Source: Zanthoxylum bungeanum (lineage: Eukaryota; Streptophyta; Magnoliopsida; Sapindales; Rutaceae). Taken from it: a stretch of 64,000 bases of DNA. The notes below the pieces were generated by a model. It searched no databases. It worked only from the letters and a program-made list of their open reading frames with translations, and was not told where the DNA came from. The DNA is taken from NCBI GenBank assembly GCA_019454045.1, contig SKCR01041701.1, positions 24,474 to 88,473 on the forward strand, given 5' to 3'. Positions 36,998-47,471 of the stretch are shown here, one piece after another. A program made the position numbers and the translations under genes. Numbering within the stretch: the first letter of the stretch is position 1; the number at the start of each line of letters is the position of its first letter.

Positions 36998-37651
36998 TTA
37001 CAGATTAAGATCTATGTCCAATTTACGCTTCTTACCACGATCACTATCTGACCAGTTCAACTTGAAAATAATGGGGTCGATTTTTGGTTCAAAGGCTAAG
37101 ATTTGGTCAATTAATTCTTCGGCCTTTGTTGCAGTCAGGAAAATATCTTGTACTGATTTTGTGACGAACTCATGTCTTTTGGCTTCCGCAAGAAATACAA
37201 ACAGAAAATCGAAAAAATGATCAATGTTAAGTAATCCAATGGGCTTCCGATGAATGTTCAAGTGCGCCAATGATGCCACTGTGAATATCTCTTCAAACGT
37301 TCCGAGCCCACCTGGTAAAGCAATAAACGCATCAGCAGTATTGACCATTTCAAGGAGTTGTTTAGACATCCCCGAGACAATGCGTTCATCCCCATTGGTT
37401 TTTCCGATGATGTGTTCGTCAGCCAAAATTTTTGGAATGATTCCCAAAACGTGACCGCCACCCTCCTGAACGGATTTTGAAATGCTTCCCATCAATCCAA
37501 GATTGCCACCGCCATATACTAGGTGCATATTACGTTCTGCCATGACTCTCCCCAATTCCCTTGCAGCCTCAATAAACTCTAGTTTATTACCAGAGTTGGA
37601 TCCACAGAAAACACAAATTCTCTTGACTCGCTGCTGTGAAGTTGCTTCCAT
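36998..37651 (-). CDS. LOG-family cytokinin riboside 5'-monophosphate phosphoribohydrolase-like protein
   Basis: 217 residues in one open frame, close to the usual length of plant LOG proteins (about 210-220), which release active cytokinin bases from their nucleotides in the cytosol and nucleus. Motifs: CVFCGS (13-18), the nucleotide-binding YGGGNLGLMG (46-55), and PGGLGTFEE (113-121) matching the family PGGxGTxxE. The fold core (VLGIIPK, DAFIALPGG, HRKPIGLLN) is complete. Odd: where canonical LOGs have MHQRKAEM this protein has MSKQLLEM (95-102), so the active-site Arg and Lys are gone. The C-terminus has KKRK (207-210) and LDIDLNL (211-217), resembling a nuclear signal plus an EAR repression motif. 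The first ATG is at 37651; the frame is open further upstream without an ATG. It lies inside an LTR element, in the same orientation, with no introns, whereas host LOG genes have several. Activity is uncertain. Confidence 0.92.
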   Translation of the reverse strand: MEATSQQRVKRICVFCGSNSGNKLEFIEAARELGRVMAERNMHLVYGGGNLGLMGSISKSVQEGGGHVLGIIPKILADEHIIGKTNGDERIVSGMSKQLLEMVNTADAFIALPGGLGTFEEIFTVASLAHLNIHRKPIGLLNIDHFFDFLFVFLAEAKRHEFVTKSVQDIFLTATKAEELIDQILAFEPKIDPIIFKLNWSDSDRGKKRKLDIDLNL

Positions 37652-37708
37652 TTTCTCTCTCTTATTTGGATGTTTATCTGGATGTGTCAAAGAGAGAAAT
37701 GTAGAGCT

Positions 37709-37722
37709 GAATTTATAGATAC
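37709..37722 (-). promoter_or_regulatory. Possible TATA box of the LOG-like gene
   Basis: Minus strand TATCTATAAATTC, about 60-70 bp before the ATG at 37651. A start 30 bp downstream would give a leader of about 35 nt. This may be a promoter carried along with the gene; alternatively the gene is read from the 5' LTR. Motif only. Confidence 0.35.
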
Positions 37723-38641
37723 TGAAAATAGGTGAGTAATAGTTGCACTAGTACCTACCAAATGACAATTATTAGATGAACGTTAAAATAAATCGTGAAA
37801 AGTCAAAAAGTTTAGATCTTGTTGGCGAAAATAAAGGAAATAAAAATAGAAAAGTAAATCAATGCAATTATTAAGGCAATAGAATTGTGTACGCAATACG
37901 CCACTCGCTTAGTATAAATTCATAAGGATGTGTCTCAAGAATTCATTCTTTATTCAGCCATCATAAATGAATTAGCTCTCTTCTTTGTGATTGCCAAACA
38001 CCATTCCTTCTGTCTTAAAATGCTTCGTTTGTGCTTTTCCCTTAAAAAATAACACACAAAATTAAAAACTCTACAACATGTATACACAAAATATGAAAAC
38101 AGAAATTACAACAAATTGCATGGGTTGCCTCCCTGCTAGCGCTAAATTTTTCGTCTTCAGCCAAACGTGACTGAAATCCATCTATCAAGGAGGTTTCAGC
38201 GTGGTTTTGGATGTCCGATTAAAGACAATCCCGTGTGCGTTGCTTTTGAAGGGTCTCTTCCAACGGTAAAGTGGCAAAAAGAGTTTTGTCCCATTCAGTG
38301 CTTGTGCCACCTTTTTTTTATCTTTGTTGCTCCAATGGTTCCTGAAAAAAAAGAAAGAAAATCAGGAGGTCTCGTATGGTGCTTGACTTGGAATGGAAAT
38401 TCTATTCTGTCAAGCTTCTGGTGATATCTCTGATATATACTCCCCAATACAATGATGTTTCCCATGAATACACTGGATCTTCAATAAGTTTAGACATTAG
38501 CTCTTTCTTTTGTTCCGGTTCCACCTTTTTTTCACATATGTATTTTAGGATTTCCTCGTTCAGTTCTTTATCTGTCATCTGTGAAATGCATGCTCCATAA
38601 GTATCAACCTAAGGATGTAAAAATGATTTTAGGTCTTTATC
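37723..38641 (-). other. Non-coding region between gag remnant and LOG frame
   Basis: No long ORF. At 38118-38143 the minus strand reads AGCGCTAGCAGGGAGGCAAC followed by CCATGC. As I recall, GCGCTTGTTGGGAGGCAACCC-like text follows the end of pol in many Athila-type elements. If so, pol has been deleted between here and the gag remnant at 38642, and the LOG frame lies in the position of the env-like ORF. Confidence 0.5.
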
Positions 38642-39460
38642 CTATGATATGACTGACTCATGTAGATCTTCTTCAAACATTTGTGCAATGGAAGCTCCAA
38701 GATCTTCATTTTGAGGACACAAAATTCCATCCTCAATTTTTGGTGCAGTCGGTACAAGTAGCTCAGCTTCTTCATCCTCGTCAGAATCTGAATAATAAAA
38801 GTCAAACAGAGACTTTGCTGGTTTGGGTTCCTGAACTGATACCTCTGGTTCTTGATATTGCTCAGCTTCTTTCTCTGGTAAGGTGTCACTGTGGAACTCT
38901 TGGTACTCAAAGGCTTCGTCAGTTTCATCTGAAAATGTTTCTTGAGGTATGTAGCTCTGGGTTTCTGTTAATTGTCTCGTTTGATCTTTCAATCTCTGAA
39001 TGGATGCTGATTGTCTCTGAATACTTTCGAATTGATTCTGGAATGTTTCAAGCATTGTATCCAACTTTTCGTCTTGTTTCTTGAACCAATCTTTGAGCAT
39101 GTTAATCATCTGATCTTCCTCCGTTGGTTCTGGTTCTTGTTGAAGATCGTAGATGGATGGTGGATAAGAAGGAAAATGTGGTTATGTTAAATATGCTGGC
39201 TCTTCATACCTTGATTGATTCTGATAATTCTGCCACTCTGAAATGTATATGTATTCATCGCTCGGGTGGTTACCATCGCATATCATACATCTCCCCATTG
39301 CGTTCTGATGAGCAAATGTAGTATTGCTTGGTTCTAGCATCCAGTGATAGTTGTTGGGCTGGACAACAGGCCTCAGAAAACCGGACTGTTGCTCCCTGAT
39401 TTGGGGTGTATCTTCTTCAAATAAAGATCGTAATCTTTCTATCTCCCAATAAAGATCCAT
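38642..39460 (-). pseudogene. Ty3-type gag remnant with zinc-knuckle-like motif
   Basis: One frame from ATG at 39460 to 38642, broken by a single in-frame TAA at 39182-39184. The first part has CMICDGNHPSDEYIY (about 39345-39300), like the CxxCxxxHxxxxC knuckle of Athila-type gag but with Tyr in place of the last Cys. After the stop the frame continues with a proline-rich linker and a Gln/Lys-rich segment (FKKQDEKLDTMLETFQNQ, IQRLKDQTRQLTE) that resembles the coiled gag tail of that group. It then becomes very acidic. The capsid part expected upstream is missing, since the ATG lies only about 110 nt after the primer site. Confidence 0.7.
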
Positions 39461-39572
39461 GTCAACCACCTGAAAAATAAAAGAAGGAAATAAAAATTAT
39501 AGATAAAAATAAAGAAAATTAGATACAAGTAAATTAGATAGCTTCAAAATTAATAACACAAGAAAAATAAGT

Positions 39573-39592
39573 CCTCGGCAACGGCGTCAAAA
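39573..39592 (-). promoter_or_regulatory. Primer binding site of the LOG-bearing element
   Basis: Minus strand TTTTGACGCCGTTGCCGAGG, a few bases after the 5' LTR end. It matches, with about two changes, the TGGCGCCGTTGCCGGGG site complementary to tRNA-Asp used by Athila-like plant Ty3 elements. Confidence 0.75.
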
Positions 39593-39595
39593 ACT

Positions 39596-41427
39596 TGACC
39601 GGTGCATAATCATACGCGTATAACGCAAGCGCACATATCGTTCAAGTAGTATAAAAAATATCGATCCCACGAGGACTTAATTTCTATTATTGTTATTAAT
39701 TATTGAATCTATTTATTTACAGGTATCTAATTAAGGGAGAAAAGAATGATTGCTTTTGGTTGGTTAAATGTGGATTTGATAAATAAAATAAATAAATAAA
39801 GATACAAAAGAAAATACTAAGGAAAATAACAAAAGACTCAAATATCTATGGTCGTGGTTCCACACAATATTATTCTAAAGATGAATTGATTCTCATATAT
39901 GTGTGTAATAAATCAGTTTGCTAACCTGGAACACGATGATATGCAAAACCCTCTTCCGATGGTCAGACGCAAATACCCAGTATAATCCAATTAATCATAT
40001 TCCTAGGTTAACCAGATTACATGAATTCATTAAGTTCAAATTCCAATTGTGGCTACCCCCACTCGACAGCCTATCCTGTAAGGAAATCTATTAAGAGGTT
40101 ATCTATCCTCAAGGAAGATCGTGAACTATTGAATCTAAGGCTGAAACCTAAAATCCCTTTTCCAAGTTCATTTTAAGTTTACCAAATCAATCTTATTAAT
40201 GGCCAGTTAACAAGAAGCATTAAGACTAAGACTCAATAAACAAACTAAAGAATTACCCATAAAAATAAAATCAATTATTAAATGTGTGGATATTGTGTTT
40301 CATCACTTCCCTAGAATAAAAATAAAATGCTGGGGGTTAGGGGATCCACCTTTACTACTTCTAATTTAGAATTTTTCCTTATTATTATATGGAATTTATC
40401 AGTGATATTACCAACCGTCCATATAGGCGGTATCCTCATTAAGTTAGATTTTAATTATGTCCAACCAACCATAAAGGCGGTATCATTATTTGTCCATAAA
40501 CCAGCCATATAGGCGGTAATCATCTGTCACATAAAGACCGACCATATAGGCGGTGTCACATTATTTGAAATAAATAAAACCTGCCATTAAGGCGGTATAA
40601 CCTTTTAGTTTGAATTATAATTTTCATATTATAATTAAGGGAGATTAATCTAAATTAAAATAATAAAAGCTTCACCCTTCCCTCCAGCGGAAATTAACTA
40701 CTTAACATAAAAGAAAAGAGAAGAAAATAAACTACTATTATTACTGAAAATAAAAGTACATAATTTAAATTACAAAAATTAAACAAACAAGATGCAATCC
40801 TTAAATTCCTTACAAAAACCTAAGGAAAACATGAGAATTACAAATGAAATGGCTTGGTATTTATAGGAAAATCTAAAGGCTTCCACCAATTTCTCCACCA
40901 ATTGCTCCACCAAACACTCCACAAAACACTCCACCAAACATGCCACAAAACACTCCACCAAACATGCTTGCATGTTTGGTGGAAGTTTGACAAATTTTTA
41001 TATTTTTGATAATGACTTTAGTAATTAAACATAATATAATTTCGGATTGTTCATCAATTTCGGTCTTGCAATATTCAGAATTCGAAATTATTTTATTCTT
41101 CAAAGTTGTAGATATTTGAGTCTTCTTTAATTTGGAACTTGAATCAGCTCAATCGAATATCAGATGAAAACGTTATGGCCAAAACATGAAACTTGCGCAA
41201 AATTGGAATTTAGGACTGCACTTCGTGACGCGTATAGTAAATTTCCATTTTCACCATTTTTTGCTCCGGATTTCATCGTTTTAGCCCCGAGTTGATTCCA
41301 TTTAGTCCCGATACTTTATTTATCTTCAAAACATATAAAAACACATCAAAACGTTTATCAAACCTGAGAAACTAAACAAAATATTAGGTAAAAGGGTGGT
41401 AAATATTGATATATTTTCCGCTCATCA
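39596..41427 (-). repeat. 5' LTR of the LOG-bearing element
   Basis: 1832 bp, partner of 33830-35675 with scattered substitutions and small indels. Carries the same minus-strand TATA box near 40856-40867, the presumed promoter for the element RNA and perhaps for the LOG frame. Followed by target duplication ACGAG at 41428-41432. Confidence 0.95.
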
Positions 41428-41432
41428 ACGAG

Positions 41433-42053
41433 CTACTTGCGGTTTTGCACCTTCACGCATCTTGGAGTTCTTCTTTGAAATCTTCTTCTTCCCTATTTTG
41501 ATTTTCTTTGACTTCCCATAAATCATTGAAGAGCTAGCTCCACCATGAAGGTACAAAGTGGGGTTACCTTTCCTCAAATCATGCTCTATCGTGCGTAACA
41601 TGTTATGAAGTTCTTCATAGCTGGCTTGATCGAATGCATGTGAAAGTTTAACACAAAGTCAATATAAGTTTCAGGCAAAGAAGACATAATCAAATTACGG
41701 CCTAGCCATTCATCAATCACAATGCCCTGTCATTCCAAATATTGAATTTGGTCGATCATGTTCAAAATATGAATGCTGACAACTTCTCATTCTTTGAGCG
41801 TAACATGGAAAAATTCTTAGATCTCTGATATATCTCGATTTCTTGATTTTCCTTGAACAACTCCTTGAGTGTTCGAATAATTCTCCAAATATCTGGTACC
41901 TCTATGTAATGTCTTAGCAAATCTGGAACCATTGATACTAAAATATAGGATTTCACCCTATGGTTAGCATCCTTCCATTTTTCAAGAACTTCTCGCTTTT
42001 CAGGAGTGGAGTCGGGATCGATTTCAACAAGCAATGGATTGATAGTTACATAG
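41433..42053 (-). pseudogene. Copia_B gag, middle part
   Basis: From 42053 downward the frame gives the copia capsid region (VEIDPDSTPEKREVLEKWKD, YILVSMVPDLLRHY, IIRTLKELF) to about 41762. It then continues in shifted frames to GKSKKIKIGKKKISKKN and QVARD near 41433, just before the zinc knuckle. It is separated from the N-terminus by the Tat-like element, whose CATAG target duplication lies at 42049-42053, and from the zinc knuckle by the LOG-bearing element. Across both insertion points the reading frame would be continuous, which shows that they hit a then-open gag. Confidence 0.85.
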
Positions 42054-45000
42054 TGTAGGAACACAGAAACTAGATGACGCATGCTGTCCCGGGCTCGCGG
42101 CCCGGTTGGGAGTACGGAGTAGCCCGCAGGGGACTAAACCGGAGAATAATGGAGTCGCCACCCGGTGTGAACCGGGAAAATGAGATTTAAGGCCGCACTC
42201 ACCCTTCGCAAGGGAAGACCTCAAACCGTTGGGTTCGGAATGGTCCCTTACTTATGTCACTTGTAATGAAAGGATTCGTGTAATAATTTAATCAAGCTTA
42301 AATAACACTTATTTCCAATAGTATCATGCTTCTAAATTCACATGCACAAAAATAAAACTTACACCTAAATTTGCATATATTTCACATCTAAGATTGCATG
42401 CTTGAAAGTACATCAAAGTAGCAACGAACATACAACTTCATTGGCATATTGTATTCATGGAAACACAAGCACACACTAACCACACAAGCACACATAAAGG
42501 CGAATCAAATAATGGCGAACATGTGATTTCATAGACATATCATAAACAAATAGCCATTACATGTCCATGCACAAATAAAAGAGTAAACTAAGTACATAAT
42601 GCAAAAAGACACATAAGGATGCAATTAGGCATTAAAGTGAGCATGCTATGACGTGGTGCAAAGGAAGATAACTAATATGGACACAAGGACACATGTGAGC
42701 ACTTTTCCAAGTGGTACGTGGAATTGTATCCCAAGTACAGACCGCACTACCGTCCATTCAGAATCGGCTACAGAATTTATATCTGGGTTTCCATCCGATA
42801 TACCACAAGAAATGATACTCAAATGCTATCATAACATGGATATATGAATTGTAATACGTTAAGCCAAGATAGGGATAGATGATGCAATCAATAGATGAAA
42901 GACACGGCAAATATCGTGGTAAAGGTAGCCTTTTAGGCTTTTCTTCCCCCAAATGGAGAACCTTTTAATCCAACACAATAAGCCCATGCGCCTTTCGTTA
43001 CAATGCGTACAAAGATAAAGATAACTATATGAAATTTCGTATACCCGATTGAATACATCTTACATTCAACCGAGTATATATCAACCGATGCGGCAAAACA
43101 TCGTGGTAAAGGATTTTAACCCCTCCAAATAGGGGACCTTCAATCCGAATTACTAAGCCCATGCGCTCGATCGCATCATGCATACAAAAATAAAGACAAT
43201 CATATCAAACTTAGTATGCCCGATTGAACATATCTTACATCCAACTGAACACACATCAACCGGCGCGGCAAAGCATCGTTGTAAAGGATTTTAACCCCTC
43301 CAAATAGGGGACCTTTAATCCGACTTACTAAGCCCATGCGATCGATCGCATTATGCATACAAAAATAAAGACAATCATATCAAACTTAGTATGCCCGATT
43401 GAACATATCTTACATCCAACCGAACACACATTAACCGGCGCGGCAAAGCATCGTGGTAAAGGATTTTAACCCCTCCAAATAGGGGACCTTTAATCCGACT
43501 TACTAAGCCCATGCGCTCGATCGCATCATGCATAAACAAGTAACATGCGGAATTCAAATGACGAAAAATAAATAAATCAAAGCAGCATGAAACAAAAGAA
43601 GGTGCCGTTTACTCAAGCAGTACATGGAGTTGTATCCCGAGTACAGATCATACTACCGTCCATTCGGAATCGGCTAAGAAATTTATTTCCGGGTTTCCAT
43701 CCGATATACCACGAGAGTTGACACATCTTTCATTTTATTCCAAAGCCACAACATACAATATTTCATAATACATGCATATTTATCTACTCAAGGGCCACAA
43801 CATGCATTTCCACATAACAATCATGCGAACAATACTAAATAAATAATGAAAATAAAACAGAAAACAAATGTGAAAAATACCCTCAGGTCTAACCTTTTAT
43901 GTCGACTTTCGGACTCGCGTTTCACGGCCGTCGGAAGGGCTATCACACCGTAACTTTTCTAGTTCACTGGTTTGCATTTTACCTTGCTGTTTCGCTGCTC
44001 AAGCTACTGTTTTGACCTCCATTTTGCTGCTGTTTCCTCGCGGTTTCACTGCCGTATTGTTGCTGTATTTTGGTCACTGTTTTTGGTGTTTTAGGCTACT
44101 GTTTTGGCTCGATTTTGGGACTGTTTTGGGCTAATCTGGGACTGTTTTAGGAGTGTTTGTGAGGGTAATATGCGGCAGTGCAAGATGGAGAGGCGTGCAG
44201 GTTTTAGCTAGGTTTGAAGGCTGCTTTATGGGGGCAGTTTCAGGGGTAATTTGGTGCGCTTATTTAAGTATTATGAGTGAGGCGTGGTTGCTGTGTTTTA
44301 TCGGTTAAGGGATTTTTGTTTCATGTGGCGTGAAGGGTTATAGCTTCATTCAGGGGGTGGTGAAGCAGTGTGGGGAAGCAACGTGCAGGGGCTACGTGGA
44401 GTTTGGTGATTGCGTGGAGTGAAGGCTAGGCAAATGTGTGAAAAGGGCGCTTGAGTGAGGGTTGTTGCGTGATCAGGGGGGTATACGTAAAGGACAAAGA
44501 CGTTAGGGGCAGTTACTTACGTGAAGGGCTGAGCGTGTGGCTTGGTATGTTATGCTTAGCGTGGGTGAAGGGTCCGTTCGATTGATGAAGGGTTATGCGT
44601 GTGGCTTGTGTGAGTGTAAAGAGTTGTGTTTTAATGGCTTGAGTGGCTGTTAACGTGAAGGGGCAATTGTTGGCAATGAGTTGTGGCGTTTAGCGTGAGG
44701 AGGCAGGTGTTGTTGATGTGTTCTTTAGGGAGTGGCGTGCATGGGTGGAAATGGATTTGTTAGTGGGTCGTAGCTCGGTTGAATGAAGGGGTAAAAGGGC
44801 GAGAGGGATGGATGAGAGAATAGGGTTTCTTTTTTGTGTGTATGCGTGTGAGAGAGAGAATTGGGCGTGAATTCAGAGAGAGGGCAGGCTTGTGTTTGGC
44901 TTTGTTTATATAGACGAGGGCTAGGGCTTCCTCTTGTCTCACAAGGAAGGGATTTGATTTTGTGTTGAGCAAGGAAAGTCAAAGATTGAGGGGGGAAAAA

Positions 45001-45632
45001 TTTGGTTTAGATTAGGAATGCATTATATTTAATTTTTTATGATTGATTTTAATTAGGAATGATATTTGTTAAGTTGGGTATATAATATATTTGATTTATC
45101 TTTATTAGGCATGCAATTTCTTTAATTTTTGTAAGTATTTTATTATTTTGGTAGGTGATTATTTAGATTTTATTTGTTTTATTTAATTACACATGTTGTT
45201 AAATATATATTTAATTAATTATTTTATTTAATTTGGTATATGATTTAATTAATTATTTTATTTAATTTGGGTTGTATTTTGAGGGCCTTGGGCGTGTGGG
45301 CTTCCCTTGGGCGTGAGTGGGCTTGGCTTGGTGGGTTTGGTTTGTGCGGGCTAGGTGTGTGGGCTTGCGGGGGTTTTAGGTTAAGGCCAAGGGGTTTGCG
45401 GGGGTTTTGGGCCGAGGTTTAGTGGTTTGCGGATTTTTTTAGGCTAAATGTGCTTTAAAACAGAGGTCCACTAGCGAGCCCGAAGCTAAACAAGCGAGTA
45501 AAATTCGACAAAGTACTGATTTCCATCTTTTCCCTTCCGACGTCCGTTTCCCGCGGCTTCCGTGACTTAAAAGGTAGTGCCTCCAAATGAGACTCATCAT
45601 CGGGTTTCACATGCAAAAATGCAATGCCTACA
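42054..45632 (-). repeat. 3' LTR of the Tat-like element
   Basis: 3579 bp, plus-strand ends TGTAGGAACACAG and AATGCCTACA. It has a minus-strand TATA box (TATATAA, about 44907-44913) and the 175-bp tandem repeats at 42880-43540. Confidence 0.95.
42880..43540 (-). repeat. 175-bp tandem repeats inside the Tat-like LTR
   Basis: Units begin at 43051, 43226 and 43401 (GATTGAAYAYATCTTACAT), with a more diverged unit before. Each holds ACATCGTGGTAAAGGATTTT, CCCCTCCAAATAGGGGACCT and TACTAAGCCCATGCG. The partner LTR has the same array at about 50460-51110. Confidence 0.92.
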
Positions 45633-45650
45633 GTCGCCCCCACTTTGATG
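45633..45650 (-). promoter_or_regulatory. Polypurine tract of the Tat-like element
   Basis: Minus strand AAAGTGGGGGCGAC directly before the 3' LTR start TGTAGGC. Confidence 0.85.
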
Positions 45651-45764
45651 GGACTTGTGCAGTGTGTGACTTTGAACATTTCTATCAAAGTTATGCAATG
45701 CATTTCTACTTACCTGGCTCGCCAGGTGTTGCTTAACTTACTTGTTATCCTGAGATGCTTTGAC

Positions 45765-46560
45765 CTTTGGGCTTTATTCCCGAACTGCGTTGAGAGAGAG
45801 CTTCATTCTCCTGGGCTGTGTTCCTGAACTGTTTCGTAAGTGGGCTTTATTCCTCTAGGCTTTTCTCGAACTATGTAGAGATATGGCTTTATTCCCCTGG
45901 GCCTTATTCCCGAGCTTGTGTTAAGATAGGGCTTTATTCCCCTGGGCCTTATTCCCGAACTACTTTGAAAGTGGGCTTTATTCCCTTAGGCCTTGTTCCC
46001 GAACTATGTTAGGATAGAGCTTTATTCCTCTGGGCTATATTCCCGAACTGTGTTAAGATAGGGCTTTATTCCTCTGGGCCTTGTTCCCGAACTGCTTTGA
46101 AAGTGGGCTTTATTCCTCTAGGCTTTTTTCCAAACTGTGTTGAGAGATGGCCTTATTCCCCTGGGCTGTATTCCCGAACTGAGAGAGAGCTTTATTCTCC
46201 TGGGCTGTATTCCCGAACTATACTGAGAGAGAGCTTTATTCCTCTGGGCTGTATTCCCGAATTATGTTGACTGTGGGCCTGGTTCCCGAACTGTACTGAT
46301 TGAAGGCTTTATTCCCTAGGCCTTGTTCCCGAACTGTACTGAATGTGGGCTTTATCCCCGAACTGAGCGGACTGTGGGCTTTGTTTCTGAATTGTACTGA
46401 ATGTGGGCTTTACCCCCGATCTGAGCTGACTGTGGGCTTTATTCTCGAACTGTGTTGGATGTGGGCTTTATTCCCTTATCTGAGCTGACTGTGGGCTTTA
46501 TTCCCGAACTGTGTTGAATATGGACTTTATTCCCCTGGGCCTTGCTCCCGAAACTGTTAC
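45765..46560 (-). repeat. Minisatellite of GGGCTTTATTCCC units
   Basis: A run of over 20 imperfect units such as GGGCTTTATTCCCCTGGGCC and TTRTTCCCGAACTGTGTTGA. Unit length varies from about 35 to 65 bp because some carry an extra GGCCTTGTTCCCG block. It lies in the element's 3' untranslated region, a place where Tat/Ogre-type elements are known to carry tandem arrays. Confidence 0.92.
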
Positions 46561-46840
46561 CGATGTAGTGGTCCTTCGACCTCAAACTGACGTGGGCCTC
46601 ACCCCAAAACTGATACTGACGTGGGCCTCGCCCTCAACTGATACTGATATGGGCCTCGCCCCCAGACTGATAATGATGTGGGCATCGCCCCCAGACTCGT
46701 CCCCAAGCTACTGATAATGACGTGGGCCTCGCCCCCAGATTGCCATATCCGGCAAGACTGATGTTGATGCTAATGGGCCTCGCCCCCAGAGTGCCATACC
46801 CAAAACTCAAACTCAAATGGGCCTCAACCCTGGGATTATT
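46561..46840 (-). repeat. Second minisatellite, TGGGCCTCGCCCCCAGACTG units
   Basis: About eight imperfect units of roughly 30-35 bp (GACGTGGGCCTCGCCCCCAG, ACTGATACTGA). It directly follows the first array, with a different but related GGGC-rich unit. Confidence 0.9.
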
Positions 46841-47471
46841 ACCCAAATCCGATATTGTGCTTTTTACCATTTCTGATTAACTTGTCCTTTGTCGCTTTCT
46901 CTTTTCTTCTTCAAAACTTGTGAACACAAAACAAAACAAACAAAAAAGGATGCAAAATGTGTTACATGTATGCATGCATGAATGTTCCTATCCCGTCGGG
47001 TTAGGTCTTCTGCCAATTCTCTTGGTGACTGCTCAGTCTTCTTTTCCTCAGGCGAGCCACTGCTTCAATCTATCTACGTTGATCGGCTTGGTGAACTAAT
47101 TCCCTTCCAAGTATGATATTCTTACTGCCCCCATTTCCCCATTTCTGAATGGCTACCTTATCTTTTCTGCTTGCTTATTCCGAGGATTCCCCGTGTTCTA
47201 AACATCACTGAATTTCATAGTACCAAGGTTGAATGATTTTCTCAAATATACTCATATTGCAGAAGAGATTCAGCGAAATGAACGTCTTTATTATCATTTA
47301 AGAAAATGGTTCGAACATGTAGACTAAATCAATGTCTATATTAAAAAAAGCAGGATCAAATAAACTAGGAGGAATAACTTCATCATTCGCAACATTGCCT
47401 TCTTCCTTGGCCTATGGTTCTTCACTGTTATCCCTTATCTCAATGCAAGAAGCTTGGGTGGTTGAGTGGCT
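46841..47471 (-). other. Interior of the Tat-like element between arrays and gag
   Basis: About 630 bp without a recognised domain. On the minus strand pol should begin here, but no protease or reverse transcriptase motif is visible. Confidence 0.5.

Larger units (their letters stand above)
33830..41427 (-). mobile_element. Ty3-type LTR retrotransposon carrying a LOG-family gene
   Basis: A 7598-bp element inserted in the Copia_B gag with a perfect target duplication ACGAG (33825-33829, 41428-41432). The 3' LTR is 33830-35675 and the 5' LTR 39596-41427. The primer site next to the 5' LTR matches the tRNA-Asp type used by Athila-like elements, and a G-rich polypurine tract precedes the 3' LTR, so the element runs on the minus strand. 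The 3.9-kb interior holds only a gag remnant with a zinc-knuckle-like motif, a short motif that usually follows pol in Athila-like elements, and an intact LOG-family reading frame. Protease, reverse transcriptase and integrase are absent, so it depends on a helper element. Confidence 0.9.

Noticed and set aside
37652..37690. Extension of the LOG frame by 13 residues at its N-terminus
   Set aside because: The upstream frame is open but begins with TTG, not ATG. The first ATG is at 37651 and gives a protein of normal LOG length.
37014..37718. Several plus-strand ORFs of 66-78 codons
   Set aside because: They are antisense shadows of the LOG-like frame, whose minus-strand translation carries all the family motifs.
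38683..39084. 133-codon plus-strand ORF
   Set aside because: Antisense to the gag remnant (38642-39460), which matches known gag features and the element's orientation.
42880..43540. Evenly spaced repeats resembling a CRISPR array
   Set aside because: The whole 175-bp unit repeats, with no variable spacers, inside a plant LTR.
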